NCBI GenBank assembly: GCA_023512375.1
Contig: JAILZS010000005.1
Span: 1 to 64,000 of the forward strand
Origin: Bacillota bacterium
GTDB lineage: Bacteria > Bacillota > Sulfobacillia > JAJZYS01 > JAILZS01
DNA length: 64,000 nt
Reading direction: 5' to 3'
Shown here: positions 44,782 to 52,754 of the stretch, one piece after another
Numbering within the stretch: position 1 is the stretch's first letter
Layout of the letters: the number at the start of each line of letters is the position of its first letter
Made by a program: the position numbers and the translations under genes
Notes under the pieces: generated by a model
What the model was told of the DNA's origin: nothing
Seen by the model: only the letters and a program-made list of their open reading frames with translations
Database searches by the model: none

Positions 44782-44810
44782 ATTGTAGAACGATGTGTTC
44801 TACCCATCAA
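44782..44810 (-). promoter_or_regulatory. toxin-antitoxin promoter with palindromic operator
   Basis: On the minus strand a -35 box TTGATG (44805-44810) and a -10 box TACAAT (44782-44787) are spaced by 17 bp. The spacer is filled by a perfect inverted repeat, GTAGAAC-5-GTTCTAC, at 44785-44803, overlapping the -10 box. This fits repression by the antitoxin or the toxin-antitoxin complex. Confidence 0.75.
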
Positions 44811-45234
44811 GTTCTTCTCTTCACGGGCGGGTAGGGCGCGGGTCGGAAGGCAAGCGCTATACCTCGTTGTCATCGGGCCCACCCGTCCACCCAACGCCCG
44901 GCAAGTAGCGGGAGAGAGCGAAGCGCCGTTCACCCGGGATGACAGCGTTAGGGTGCCGCCGACAGGACGACCCTCACCGGTGTAGCCGTGGTCGTCGTCC
45001 GTCCCCATGGACTGTCGCACGCCGCCACCGGCCGGAGGCGGCTTCACGACAACCGAGACGAGGCCACCCGCCGCCTCGTCGCCGCGGTCGGCTGGCCCGC
45101 GCCCCATGCACGCCGGGCATCGCGTGTGCTCTTGGCGGCCACATCGGTCGGTCCTTGCGGTCACCTCCCCAGGTCAGCCCCTCGCGCTGAGACGCCCTCG
45201 CCACGCGTCGCTCTCTTGCCCTACCCCTGCGGCC
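44811..45234. other. 424-bp region without a recognised gene
   Basis: It lies between the toxin-antitoxin promoter and the promoter of the Ehr-like operon. Short open frames exist on both strands but none has a convincing start or family. It may be eroded accessory DNA. Confidence 0.4.
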
Positions 45235-45263
45235 TTGACGAAGGCAGCGGCCGATGATACATT
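45235..45263 (+). promoter_or_regulatory. SigA-type promoter of the Ehr-like operon
   Basis: TTGACG (45235-45240) and TACATT (45258-45263) are separated by exactly 17 bp, one of the best box pairs in the window. Transcription would start near 45270 and give a leader of about 130 bases before the first gene. Confidence 0.6.
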
Positions 45264-45280
45264 GCGGCGCGTACAGGGCG

Positions 45281-45346
45281 ATGGAGGCCGCCCGGGCTAG
45301 GCCCGAACCGCCGCGCATGCGGCTGATGACTCCTAGGGTATCCTAG
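45281..45346 (+). CDS. possible leader peptide ORF of the Ehr-like operon
   Basis: A 21-codon frame (MEAARARPEPPRMRLMTPRVS) begins just after the predicted transcription start and ends with TAG inside the terminator stem. It is rich in arginine and proline codons. There is only a weak AGGG close to the ATG, so translation is doubtful. It is listed because the stop falls inside the attenuator hairpin. Confidence 0.2.
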   Translation: MEAARARPEPPRMRLMTPRVS

Positions 45347-45359
45347 GGGTTCGTTTTTT
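45328..45359 (+). terminator. leader terminator (attenuator) of the Ehr-like operon
   Basis: CCTAGG-GTAT-CCTAGG forms a stem that extends to about 10 bp with G-T pairs and is followed by TTCG and six Ts (45354-45359). This is the only hairpin with a full T tract seen in the window. It lies between the promoter at 45235 and the first gene at 45400, with no gene upstream on this strand, so it probably controls read-through into the operon. Confidence 0.6.
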
Positions 45360-45399
45360 GCTGCCCCACGGCGGTTGGGAATGGTCAGGAGGGGAACGG

Positions 45400-46350
45400 A
45401 TGGTCCCGTCGGCGGCCGCGATCCTGGCTCAGGTGTGCGCCGTGCTCTTCGTGCTCGCATTGTCGCCGCTTCTGCGCGGCATCCTCGAGCGCGCCAAGGC
45501 GCGGCTCCTCTTCCGTCAGGGCCCGCCCGTGGTCCAACCGTACCGCGATCTGCGCAAGTGGTTCGCGAAGGAACGCCTGCGAAGCCCTTACGCCACGTGG
45601 CTTTCCGGGTTCTCCCCCTTCGCGTACTTCGTCGCGCCCCTGCTCGTGGCGTCCATGATCCCGGCGCTCACCGCCTTCCCGCTCCCGTTCGCGTTCACGG
45701 CGGACATGCTCGGCGCCGGTTTCGTCCTGGGCGGCGCGGGCCTTTTTCTGCTCCTCGCTGCGTTCGAGTCGGGAAGCGCGTTCAGCACCCTCGGCGTGAG
45801 CCGCGTGCGCCTCGTCGGGGTGTTCACTGAGCCGATCGCCTTCCTCGCCGTCTTCGCCGCCTCGGCGTCGGCCCACGCCACCATCCCCTTCGTGGTGAAC
45901 CAGGTGATGAGCCGCACCCCGTGGCTTTGGTCGCCCACCCACGTGCTCCTCATGCTGGCGTGGATCCTTCTCCTGTTGGCCGAGACGGGCCGCATCCCGG
46001 TGGACAACCCCGCCTCGGCGCAGGAATTGTCTCTCATCGACCCGGCGCGCACGTTCGAGGCTGCCGGCCCCGATCTGGCCCTCTACGAATGGGGTGGCTG
46101 GATGAAGTTCATGGTCCTCACCATTGTGCTGGCCAACGTCCTGTTCACGCCGTTCGGCCTGGCCACCTCCCTCACCGTGCCCGCGTTGGCGCTCTCTGCC
46201 GCGGTCGTGTTCGCCAAGCTCGTCCTGGTGGGCTTGGCCGTCGTCGCGGTGGAGGTCGCGTTCGCCAAGCTCCGCCTCCTGCGCATCCCCGAGTACTTGT
46301 TGGCGGCCGTGCTCATCGCCGCCGCCGCCGGCGCCGCCGCGTCCCTCTGA
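45400..46350 (+). CDS. Ehr/hydrogenase-4-like membrane subunit, NuoH/HyfC family
   Basis: A 316-residue protein with about eight hydrophobic helices. ILERAKARLLFRQGPPVVQPYRDLRKWFAKE is typical of HycD/HyfC, and LAETGRIPVDNPASAQELSLIDP carries the conserved acids of the NuoH/HyfC loop that connects the hydrophilic arm with the membrane arm. It would form the quinone-site or energy-coupling interface. The ATG has AGGAGGGGAACGG upstream. It is the first gene of a six-gene operon. Confidence 0.93.
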   Translation: MVPSAAAILAQVCAVLFVLALSPLLRGILERAKARLLFRQGPPVVQPYRDLRKWFAKERLRSPYATWLSGFSPFAYFVAPLLVASMIPALTAFPLPFAFTADMLGAGFVLGGAGLFLLLAAFESGSAFSTLGVSRVRLVGVFTEPIAFLAVFAASASAHATIPFVVNQVMSRTPWLWSPTHVLLMLAWILLLLAETGRIPVDNPASAQELSLIDPARTFEAAGPDLALYEWGGWMKFMVLTIVLANVLFTPFGLATSLTVPALALSAAVVFAKLVLVGLAVVAVEVAFAKLRLLRIPEYLLAAVLIAAAAGAAASL

Positions 46351-46366
46351 TTCGAAGGAGGTCGCC

Positions 46367-47020
46367 ATGCCCCTACCCGCGCTGACCGGACTGTTCGCCT
46401 TCGCCGGCTTCGCCCTGCTCGCCCTGTCGAGCGGCTCCATCCTCACCCGCGACCCGCGCCAGACCGTGGCCCTGTACGCCCTGGCGTCCGTACCCCAGGC
46501 GGGAATCGCCGCCCTCCTGGCCGTCCTCTTCGGCCACGTCGAGCTCTACGCGCTGGCGGCCGCCATCCTCGTGCTCAAGGGGCTGATCGCGCCGCGGCTC
46601 CTCGTCGTTCCTTGGCCCAAGATGCATCATCCCCACTACGGCCTCACGGGCCACCTCGGGACGCCGGCCTCCCTGGCCGTGGTCGTGGGCATCCTCATGT
46701 TCGCCTACCGCGTCTCGGTCGTCCTCGCCCCCCCGGCCCTGGAGACGGCGATGGCCGCCACCATGGCCTCCGGCCTTGTCGGGCTCCTCGCCCCCGCGGT
46801 CCGGCACGAGCTCGCCGCCCAGGCGGCGGGGCTCCTGCACGGGGAGGCCGGCATCACCGCCACCGCCCTCTTGTTGGTGGGCCACCTCCCGGTGGCGGCG
46901 GACGTGATCTCGATCGCCGAACTCCTCGTCCTCGCCCTCCTCCTCGGCGTGCTCCTGGCGCGCGTGATCCGCATCCACGGTCGGGCGGACGCCAGCCTCC
47001 TCACGGTGCTGCGGGGATGA
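46367..47020 (+). CDS. Ehr/hydrogenase-4-like membrane subunit, HyfE (NuoK-like) family
   Basis: A 217-residue protein with six or seven hydrophobic helices, resembling HyfE of hydrogenase 4, whose C-terminal part is related to NuoK. Conserved-type features are TRDPRQTVALYALASVPQA near the N-terminus and the C-terminal MSASLLTVL-like end (DASLLTVLRG). GAAGGAGG precedes the ATG. Its stop overlaps the next start in ATGA. Confidence 0.8.
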   Translation: MPLPALTGLFAFAGFALLALSSGSILTRDPRQTVALYALASVPQAGIAALLAVLFGHVELYALAAAILVLKGLIAPRLLVVPWPKMHHPHYGLTGHLGTPASLAVVVGILMFAYRVSVVLAPPALETAMAATMASGLVGLLAPAVRHELAAQAAGLLHGEAGITATALLLVGHLPVAADVISIAELLVLALLLGVLLARVIRIHGRADASLLTVLRG

Positions 47021-48486
47021 GCGCGCTCATGGCGGTGTACGCGCCGGCCGCCTGGCCGGCGCTGGGTGCGCTCGCCATCGCCGCCCTGCCGGCGCGATGG
47101 TCGCGCCTTCTGGCCCGGGCGGTGGCGGCGGGCCTCGGGGTACTGGCCGTGTGGTGCGGCGCTTTGGCCTTGGGCGGGCGGGCGCCGTGGGACGCGCTCT
47201 CCCTGTGGCTGCTCCTCCCGGGCCTGGGGTTGGGCGCTTTGGGACTGTGGGCGTCGGACGCGCTATTGGCCCGGGAGGCGGGGCACGCCGACGTCTCGCC
47301 CGAGCGCAGGCTCGTGCTCGAGCGGCGCTACCTCGCCCTGTACAGCGCGTTTGCGGCGACGATCGCCCTGGTGGCCTCGGCCGACGGCATCCTGCTCATG
47401 TGGGTGGCGGTGGAGGGGACGACCCTGGCCTCGGTGCTCCTGGTCGCCCATCCGCGCCTGCCGACCTCGGTCGAGGCGGCGTGGAAGTACCTCGTGGCGA
47501 CCAGCGTGGGCGGCCTGTTGGCCCTTCTCGGCACGGTGTTCATCGCCTCGGCCTGCCACGTGTCGCTGGGCGCCCCGCCGGGCGTGCTGCCCGCACCGCT
47601 GGCGGCCCCCGCCGTCCCCGCCGCTCTCGTGGGGTTCGCCTTCGCCGCCGTCGGCTTCGGCACCAAGGTAGGACTCGCCCCCATGCACGGCTGGCTCCCG
47701 GACGCCCACAGCGAGGCGCCGGCGCCGGTGTCGGCCCTGCTGAGCGGCATCGAACTGGCCACGGTGCTCTACGCCCTCACCCGTCTGGAGCGCATCGTCG
47801 CCATCGCCACCGGATCCGCCTGGCCGGGGCGGTGGCTCGTCATCTTCGGCCTTCTGTCCCTTGCGCTCGCGGCGCTGTTCATCGGCGTGCAGCGGGACCT
47901 CAAGCGGGCCTACGCCTATTCCAGCGTCGAGCACATGGGACTCGTCGCGCTCGGGGCCGGGGTGGGCGGCATGGCGGTGGTCGGTGCCCTCCTCCACGTC
48001 TGGACGCACGCGTTTACGAAGAGCGGCCTCTTCCTCGCGGCAGGGAACGTGCGCCACCGCTTCGGCGCCGCCAAGCTGCCCGAGGCCGACCATCTCCTGG
48101 GCGCCATGCCCCGTACCGGCTGGGCGGTGGCCCTCGGCACATGGGCGATCGCCGGCCTGCCACCCTTCGGGCCGTTCTTCAGCGAGTGGCTCATCCTGCG
48201 CGGCGCGGTCCGGCAGGGGGACGCGGCGGCGGCCGCGGCCGCCGCCGCCCTCCTGGCCGCCGTGGCGGTGGGACTCGGCCGCCAGGTGCCGCGCATCCTT
48301 CTCGGCGGTCGCCGACCGCGGCAGCCCGTCGCCGGCCGGGGGGCGGCATGGGAGACGGCGGGCGAGCTGTGGCCCATGGCGGCGCTCACGCTCTTCGGCC
48401 TGGCAGCGGGCGTCGCCGTCCCCGCCGCCTTTGGGCACGTCCTGAGGCACGCCGCCTCTCTCGCGCAGGGGGGGATGGGACGATGA
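47017..48486 (+). CDS. Ehr/hydrogenase-4-like antiporter-type subunit, HyfF (NuoL/M/N) family
   Basis: A 489-residue polytopic protein of the proton-pumping NuoL/M/N (Mrp antiporter-like) family. Key residues are visible: the glutamate in MWVAVEGTTLASVL, the lysine in GFGTKVGLAPMHGWLPDAHSEAPAPVSALLSG, and later lysine/histidine positions in QRDLKRAYAYSSVEHMGL and HVWTHAFTKSGLFLAAG. It should translocate protons or sodium ions. It overlaps both neighbours by 4 bp. Confidence 0.92.
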   Translation: MSALMAVYAPAAWPALGALAIAALPARWSRLLARAVAAGLGVLAVWCGALALGGRAPWDALSLWLLLPGLGLGALGLWASDALLAREAGHADVSPERRLVLERRYLALYSAFAATIALVASADGILLMWVAVEGTTLASVLLVAHPRLPTSVEAAWKYLVATSVGGLLALLGTVFIASACHVSLGAPPGVLPAPLAAPAVPAALVGFAFAAVGFGTKVGLAPMHGWLPDAHSEAPAPVSALLSGIELATVLYALTRLERIVAIATGSAWPGRWLVIFGLLSLALAALFIGVQRDLKRAYAYSSVEHMGLVALGAGVGGMAVVGALLHVWTHAFTKSGLFLAAGNVRHRFGAAKLPEADHLLGAMPRTGWAVALGTWAIAGLPPFGPFFSEWLILRGAVRQGDAAAAAAAAALLAAVAVGLGRQVPRILLGGRRPRQPVAGRGAAWETAGELWPMAALTLFGLAAGVAVPAAFGHVLRHAASLAQGGMGR

Positions 48487-49910
48487 GGGTCGAGGAGTCG
48501 GCGGTCGTCGGGGTGCGGCCGGAGGCGTTCGGCGCCGAGGTGCACCGCCGCCTACGCCACGCCCGCCCGAGCGAAGACGCGCCGGTGGGCACGAACCTCA
48601 TCGCCCTGTGGGAGGTGCGCGAGGGCGGCGAGGTGCTGGTGGAGGCCGTCCTGGAGGAGGGCGACGCGGTGGTGCGCCTCCAAGCGCCCTGGCGGCCGGA
48701 GCTCGTGTGGCCGAGTGAGGCGGGGGCGCGCGAAACGGCCCTGGAGGAGGCGCGCCTCATGGCGGTGGCGCAGGGGGAGGGGCGGTACGGGACCGGGCCG
48801 GCGCACGCCGTGGCCGCCCGGGGGGCGTTCACCTTCCCGATCGGTCCGGTGCGGGGCGACGTCATGGAGTCGGCGGCCCTCACCCTCACGGGCATGGGCG
48901 ACGAGGTCCTCGGCCTGCGCGTCGACCTGGGCTGGAAGGTGCGGCGGGTGCAGCAGGCGGCGGTGGGCCTTCCCGTCGCCGAGGCGGTGCGAGTGGTGGA
49001 ACACACCACGGCCACGTCGGCGGTGGCGCACGCCCTCGCCTTCAGTCAGGCGGTGGAGGCGGCCCGGGGGCGCCCCGTGACAGGGCGTGCGGCCGTCCTG
49101 CGCAGCATCCTGGCCGAGATCGAGCGCGCGCACAGCCACCTCCTCGACCTGGCCTCCCTGGCCGGGGCCACCGGCCTGCCCGCCGCACAGCAGGAGCTCA
49201 TGGCCCTGCGCGAGTCGGTCCTGCGCACGGCGTACGCCCTCGTCGGCCACCGCTACCTGCGCGGGGCGGTGGCTCCCGGAGGCCTTGCCGTCGACCCCGG
49301 GGACCGAGCCTGGGTAGAGGCGGCCATGGCCGTGGTGCGCCTCGGCCCCGCTTTGGACCGGATCGTGGCCGATCTCGACGCCACGCCCTCGTTCCTCGAC
49401 CGCCTGCACGCGGCGGGCATCGTCAAGAGCCACGAGGCGGTCGAGATGGGCGCGCTGGGCCCGGTGGGCCGGGCGAGCGGCAGCGGACCCGACTGCCGGC
49501 GCCACCGACCGTACGCCGGGTACGTCGGCCACCCCCCTTCGCCCCTGCCGTACGACCACGCGGGCGACGCCTGGGCCCGTTGGCGGGTGAAGACGGCGGA
49601 GGTGCGAGCCAGCCTGTCCTGGCTCGAGCAAGCGGCGGTCTCGCTTCCCGACCGGTGCCGGGAGGAGGCGGACCCGATCCCTGCCGGTGGGGACGGTTGG
49701 GGCCTGGGCCGGGCCGAAGGTCCCCGCGGCGAGGTGGTGTACGCCGTGCGGCTCGACCCGGAGGGCAGGACGGCGGGCGTCTGGGCCCGCACCCCGTCCC
49801 TGCGCAATTGGGCCCTGCTCCCCGTCGCGGTCGCCCGGCGCAACGTCCTGCAGGACGTGCCGATCATCGAGGCGAGCTTCGCCCTGAGCGCGGCCGGCAG
49901 CGACATGTGA
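48483..49910 (+). CDS. hydrogenase-like large subunit lacking all Ni-Fe cysteines (NuoC-NuoD / HyfG-like)
   Basis: A 475-residue homologue of the group 4 hydrogenase large subunit. A NuoC-like N-terminal part of about 110 residues is fused to the NuoD/HycE-like part, which begins at FPIGPVRGDVMES. Where active hydrogenases have RxCGxC...H, this protein has VRVVEHTTATSAVAHALAFSQAVE (residues 169-192), without cysteine; at the C-terminus, where DPCxxC should be, it ends VPIIEASFALSAAGSDM. No nickel site can form, so it is not a hydrogenase. This matches the energy-converting-hydrogenase-related (Ehr) complexes, whose substrate is unknown. The gene is intact and in frame with its neighbours. Confidence 0.92.
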   Translation: MRVEESAVVGVRPEAFGAEVHRRLRHARPSEDAPVGTNLIALWEVREGGEVLVEAVLEEGDAVVRLQAPWRPELVWPSEAGARETALEEARLMAVAQGEGRYGTGPAHAVAARGAFTFPIGPVRGDVMESAALTLTGMGDEVLGLRVDLGWKVRRVQQAAVGLPVAEAVRVVEHTTATSAVAHALAFSQAVEAARGRPVTGRAAVLRSILAEIERAHSHLLDLASLAGATGLPAAQQELMALRESVLRTAYALVGHRYLRGAVAPGGLAVDPGDRAWVEAAMAVVRLGPALDRIVADLDATPSFLDRLHAAGIVKSHEAVEMGALGPVGRASGSGPDCRRHRPYAGYVGHPPSPLPYDHAGDAWARWRVKTAEVRASLSWLEQAAVSLPDRCREEADPIPAGGDGWGLGRAEGPRGEVVYAVRLDPEGRTAGVWARTPSLRNWALLPVAVARRNVLQDVPIIEASFALSAAGSDM

Positions 49911-50003
49911 GGAAAGGAGAAGGGGAGGGTCGCCGCCGGGAGGGGCCGGCGACGCCGGCCCGACGCCCATTCCGGCAACATTCGGGATGGAGGAGGTACA
50001 GGT

Positions 50004-50564
50004 GTGATCTACCCGGGGTTCCTCCGCGCCCTGCGCCGTGGTCCGGCGACCACCCGCTACCCGTTCGGCGACGATCCCGGCGCAGGTCCGGCGCCTACGC
50101 CCGCTCCCGTCTCCGCCACGGGCACCGTTCCGGCCTCGCCGCTTCGCCTGTCGCTCGCCATCCGCCACGTCGACGCCGGGTCCTGCAACGGGTGCGAGAG
50201 CGAGATCGCCATGCTGGCCAGCTGCGTCTACGACCTCACGCGACTGGGGTTCGTGTTCACGCCCTCGCCGCGCCACGCGGACCTCCTCCTCGTCACCGGC
50301 GTGGTGACCGAGGCCATGGTGCCGGTGCTCCGCCAGACCTACGAGGCGATGCCCGCCCCCAAGCGGGTGGTGGCGGTCGGGGGGTGCGCGCTGGGCGACT
50401 CGCTGTTCGCCCTCCAGCCCGGCGTGCGGGGCACCCTCGAGGGGGTGGTGCCGGTGGACGTGCGGGTGCCGGGTTGTCCCCCCACCCCGCGCGCCATCCT
50501 CGATGGCATCCTGGAGGCGGTCGGGCGCACGCCGGCCTGGGCAAAGGAGGCGGCGGCGCGATGA
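50004..50564 (+). CDS. hydrogenase-like small subunit, NuoB/HyfI family, [4Fe-4S] protein
   Basis: A 186-residue homologue of NuoB/HyfI. The cysteines that bind the proximal N2-type cluster are intact: C61 and C64 in GSCNGCESEI, C128 in VGGCALG, and C158 in VPGCPPTP. The N-terminal YPF motif (residues 19-21) is also typical. It should pass electrons to or from the large subunit. The GTG start has GGAGGAGGTACAGGT upstream; 93 bp separate it from the large subunit gene. Confidence 0.94.
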   Translation: MIYPGFLRALRRGPATTRYPFGDDPGAGPAPTPAPVSATGTVPASPLRLSLAIRHVDAGSCNGCESEIAMLASCVYDLTRLGFVFTPSPRHADLLLVTGVVTEAMVPVLRQTYEAMPAPKRVVAVGGCALGDSLFALQPGVRGTLEGVVPVDVRVPGCPPTPRAILDGILEAVGRTPAWAKEAAAR

Positions 50565-52564
50565 CGTGGGCGCTCCCGGCCTTGGCCGCGGTCGCCTGGT
50601 TGGTCGGCGCCGCCGCCCCCCCCGCGCGCCGGGCGGCGTTGTGCGCGGGCGGCCTGGCTGTGGCGGCGTGGGGGGCGGCGGGGCTCATGGGCGTGGGCGG
50701 GTGGACGCTCGCCCTGCCTTCGCCGCTCCCCTCCCTGTCCTTCACCCCCGGCGGGGTCGGCGGCCTGTGGCTCCTTCTCCTAGGAGCCTTGGGTTTCGCC
50801 CTCGGCTTGTTGCTCGAAGACGGCCGCGGGGGTAGGATGGCGCGCCCGGCCACCGCTTCGCTCGCCCACCTGACGCTTCTCATGGGGGCGGGCGTGCTGG
50901 CCGCGACGACGCCGTTCGCGCTCCTCACCGCCTGGGAGGCGATGTCCGGCCTGACCTACCTCCTGTTCCTGGCCGCCCGGCCCGGCCGGCGCGTATACGC
51001 CGCCTCCTTCCTGCTCCTATGGGTCTCCGAGGCGGGGGCGGCGGCGCTCTACGCGGTGGCCCTCTTCTCGCAGGGCGGGGGCGCAGGGGCGTTGGGCGCC
51101 CTGACACCGGGGGTGCGGCTTACCCTCGCCCTCCTGGCGGTAGCGGCGTTCGGCACCAAGGCGGCGCTCGTCCCCTTCCAGCTCTGGCTTCCGGTGGCGG
51201 AACCGGAGGCCCCCGGGGCGGTGGCGGGGTTCCTCTCCGGAGCGCTCACCGCGGTGGCCTTTGCGGCCCTCCTGCGCGTCATCGCGTGGCTTGACGCACC
51301 CGCGCTCCCCCTCGGCGCGGCGGTGGGCGGGCTGGGGCTGGCCGGCCTGAGCATCGGCGCGCTCGGGGCGCTGTTCGACGGCGACACAAAGCGCATCCTG
51401 GCCTTCGGCACGGTGGAGGCGATGGGCGCCGCCTTCCTCGCCCTCGGTCTGGGCCTGTTCCTGCGCGCCCTCCACGCCCCGGCGCAGGCGGCGACCGCGT
51501 TCGTGGGGGCGGCCACGCTCGTTTTCGCGCACGCCGGCGGCAAGCTGTCTCTGTTCGCCGCCGCGGGCGAGGTGGAGGCGGCCGGGGGCGGCCGGCGCCT
51601 CGACGCCCTGGGCGGGCTCATGGCTCGAATGCCGTGGACGGGGGCGACCGCCCTGGTTGGTGCCCTGGGCCTGGCGGGTATGCCTCCGCTGGGGACGTTC
51701 GTCGGCGAGTGGCTCCTCCTGGAGTCCCTGTTCATGCCCCTGCCCGAGGCCGCCGGCGTGCACGTCCTGCTCGCCATGCTGGGCGCGGCCGTGGCCGTCC
51801 TGGCGGCGCTGTCGCTCACCGCCTACCTCCGCTGGTACGGTACGGCCTTCCTCGGTCCCGGACGGAGCGGGCGCGCCGTGGGCGTAACCGAACGGCCGGG
51901 GTGGCCGCGGGTGGGGCTCGCGGTCGCCCTCCTCCCCCTGGCCGCGGCGGGGATCGCCACTCCCTGGCTGGTGCCCCTGTGGCAGGCGGCGTACGCTCCC
52001 GGTCCGGCCGTCGTCCTGCCCCTGTTCCGCGCCCCGCAGCTCAGCCCCACCCTGGTCGGGGTGGGCGCGGCCGTGGGACGGGGTCTACCGGGAGCGACCG
52101 GGGTGGTGCTCACCCCCGGGGGCGGGTTCTCCGTCCTCTCGCCCTGGGACCTCACCTGGATCGCCCTCGGCTTGGGCGCCGTCGTCTACCTTCTCGTGCG
52201 CCTAGGGGCTACCGGCATGGCGCGCCCGCCCCGCCGCACCGCACCCTGGGCGGGCGGCCGCGCCACCTATGCCCCGGCCATGACCTACACGGCGGAGAGC
52301 CTGAGCCATCCCCTGCGCCTTTCCCTCGCCGCCTGGGCGGGGGTGAGGGCCGAGCGGCCGAGCGTCCTGGGCGGCCGGGCGCGGCGCTACCGGGTGCGCT
52401 ACCGCGACCGCCTGTGGACGTACGGCTATCTGTGGCCCGCCCGGGCGGTGACGGCGCTTGCCGACGCCTTCCGCAACTGGCAGAGGGGATCGGTGGCCCA
52501 GTACGTGGCGTCCATCCTCCTCGCCCTGGCGGTGGCGGCGATCGTGAGCTCCTTCGCCCGCTGA
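50561..52564 (+). CDS. Ehr/hydrogenase-4-like antiporter-type subunit, HyfB family
   Basis: A 667-residue polytopic protein with about 14-16 hydrophobic helices, the second ion-pump-type subunit of the operon. Family features are LLTAWEAMSGLTYLLF, FGTKAALVPFQLWLPVAEPEAPGAVAGFLSG and HAGGKLSLFAAAG, which carry the conserved glutamate and lysines. The long C-terminus ends in another membrane helix. Its ATG overlaps the small-subunit stop by 4 bp. No ferredoxin-type HyfA/HyfH subunit follows. Confidence 0.9.
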   Translation: MTWALPALAAVAWLVGAAAPPARRAALCAGGLAVAAWGAAGLMGVGGWTLALPSPLPSLSFTPGGVGGLWLLLLGALGFALGLLLEDGRGGRMARPATASLAHLTLLMGAGVLAATTPFALLTAWEAMSGLTYLLFLAARPGRRVYAASFLLLWVSEAGAAALYAVALFSQGGGAGALGALTPGVRLTLALLAVAAFGTKAALVPFQLWLPVAEPEAPGAVAGFLSGALTAVAFAALLRVIAWLDAPALPLGAAVGGLGLAGLSIGALGALFDGDTKRILAFGTVEAMGAAFLALGLGLFLRALHAPAQAATAFVGAATLVFAHAGGKLSLFAAAGEVEAAGGGRRLDALGGLMARMPWTGATALVGALGLAGMPPLGTFVGEWLLLESLFMPLPEAAGVHVLLAMLGAAVAVLAALSLTAYLRWYGTAFLGPGRSGRAVGVTERPGWPRVGLAVALLPLAAAGIATPWLVPLWQAAYAPGPAVVLPLFRAPQLSPTLVGVGAAVGRGLPGATGVVLTPGGGFSVLSPWDLTWIALGLGAVVYLLVRLGATGMARPPRRTAPWAGGRATYAPAMTYTAESLSHPLRLSLAAWAGVRAERPSVLGGRARRYRVRYRDRLWTYGYLWPARAVTALADAFRNWQRGSVAQYVASILLALAVAAIVSSFAR

Positions 52565-52754
52565 TCGGCGCGGCGTTGGCGAACGAGTGGCCGGGGATGG
52601 AGAAGCTCGGCGTGAGCGACAGGCCGGTCCACGGCGCCGTGATCTGGACGCTGTCGCCGGCCGGGAAGTCCCCGGTGGCGGAGTCGCCGCTCGCGTGCCG
52701 CGGCTCGTGGCCGCGGGCCAGGTCTGGCCGCCGTCGTCGGCGCAGGAGGTGACC

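Noticed and set aside
44830-45230. Small genes between the toxin-antitoxin pair and the Ehr-like operon
   Set aside because: Several short frames exist on both strands but none has a ribosome site, protein-like composition or family resemblance.
45400-52564. Functional formate hydrogenlyase or [NiFe] hydrogenase
   Set aside because: The large subunit lacks every nickel-binding cysteine, and no ferredoxin-type subunit, formate dehydrogenase or maturation gene is nearby.
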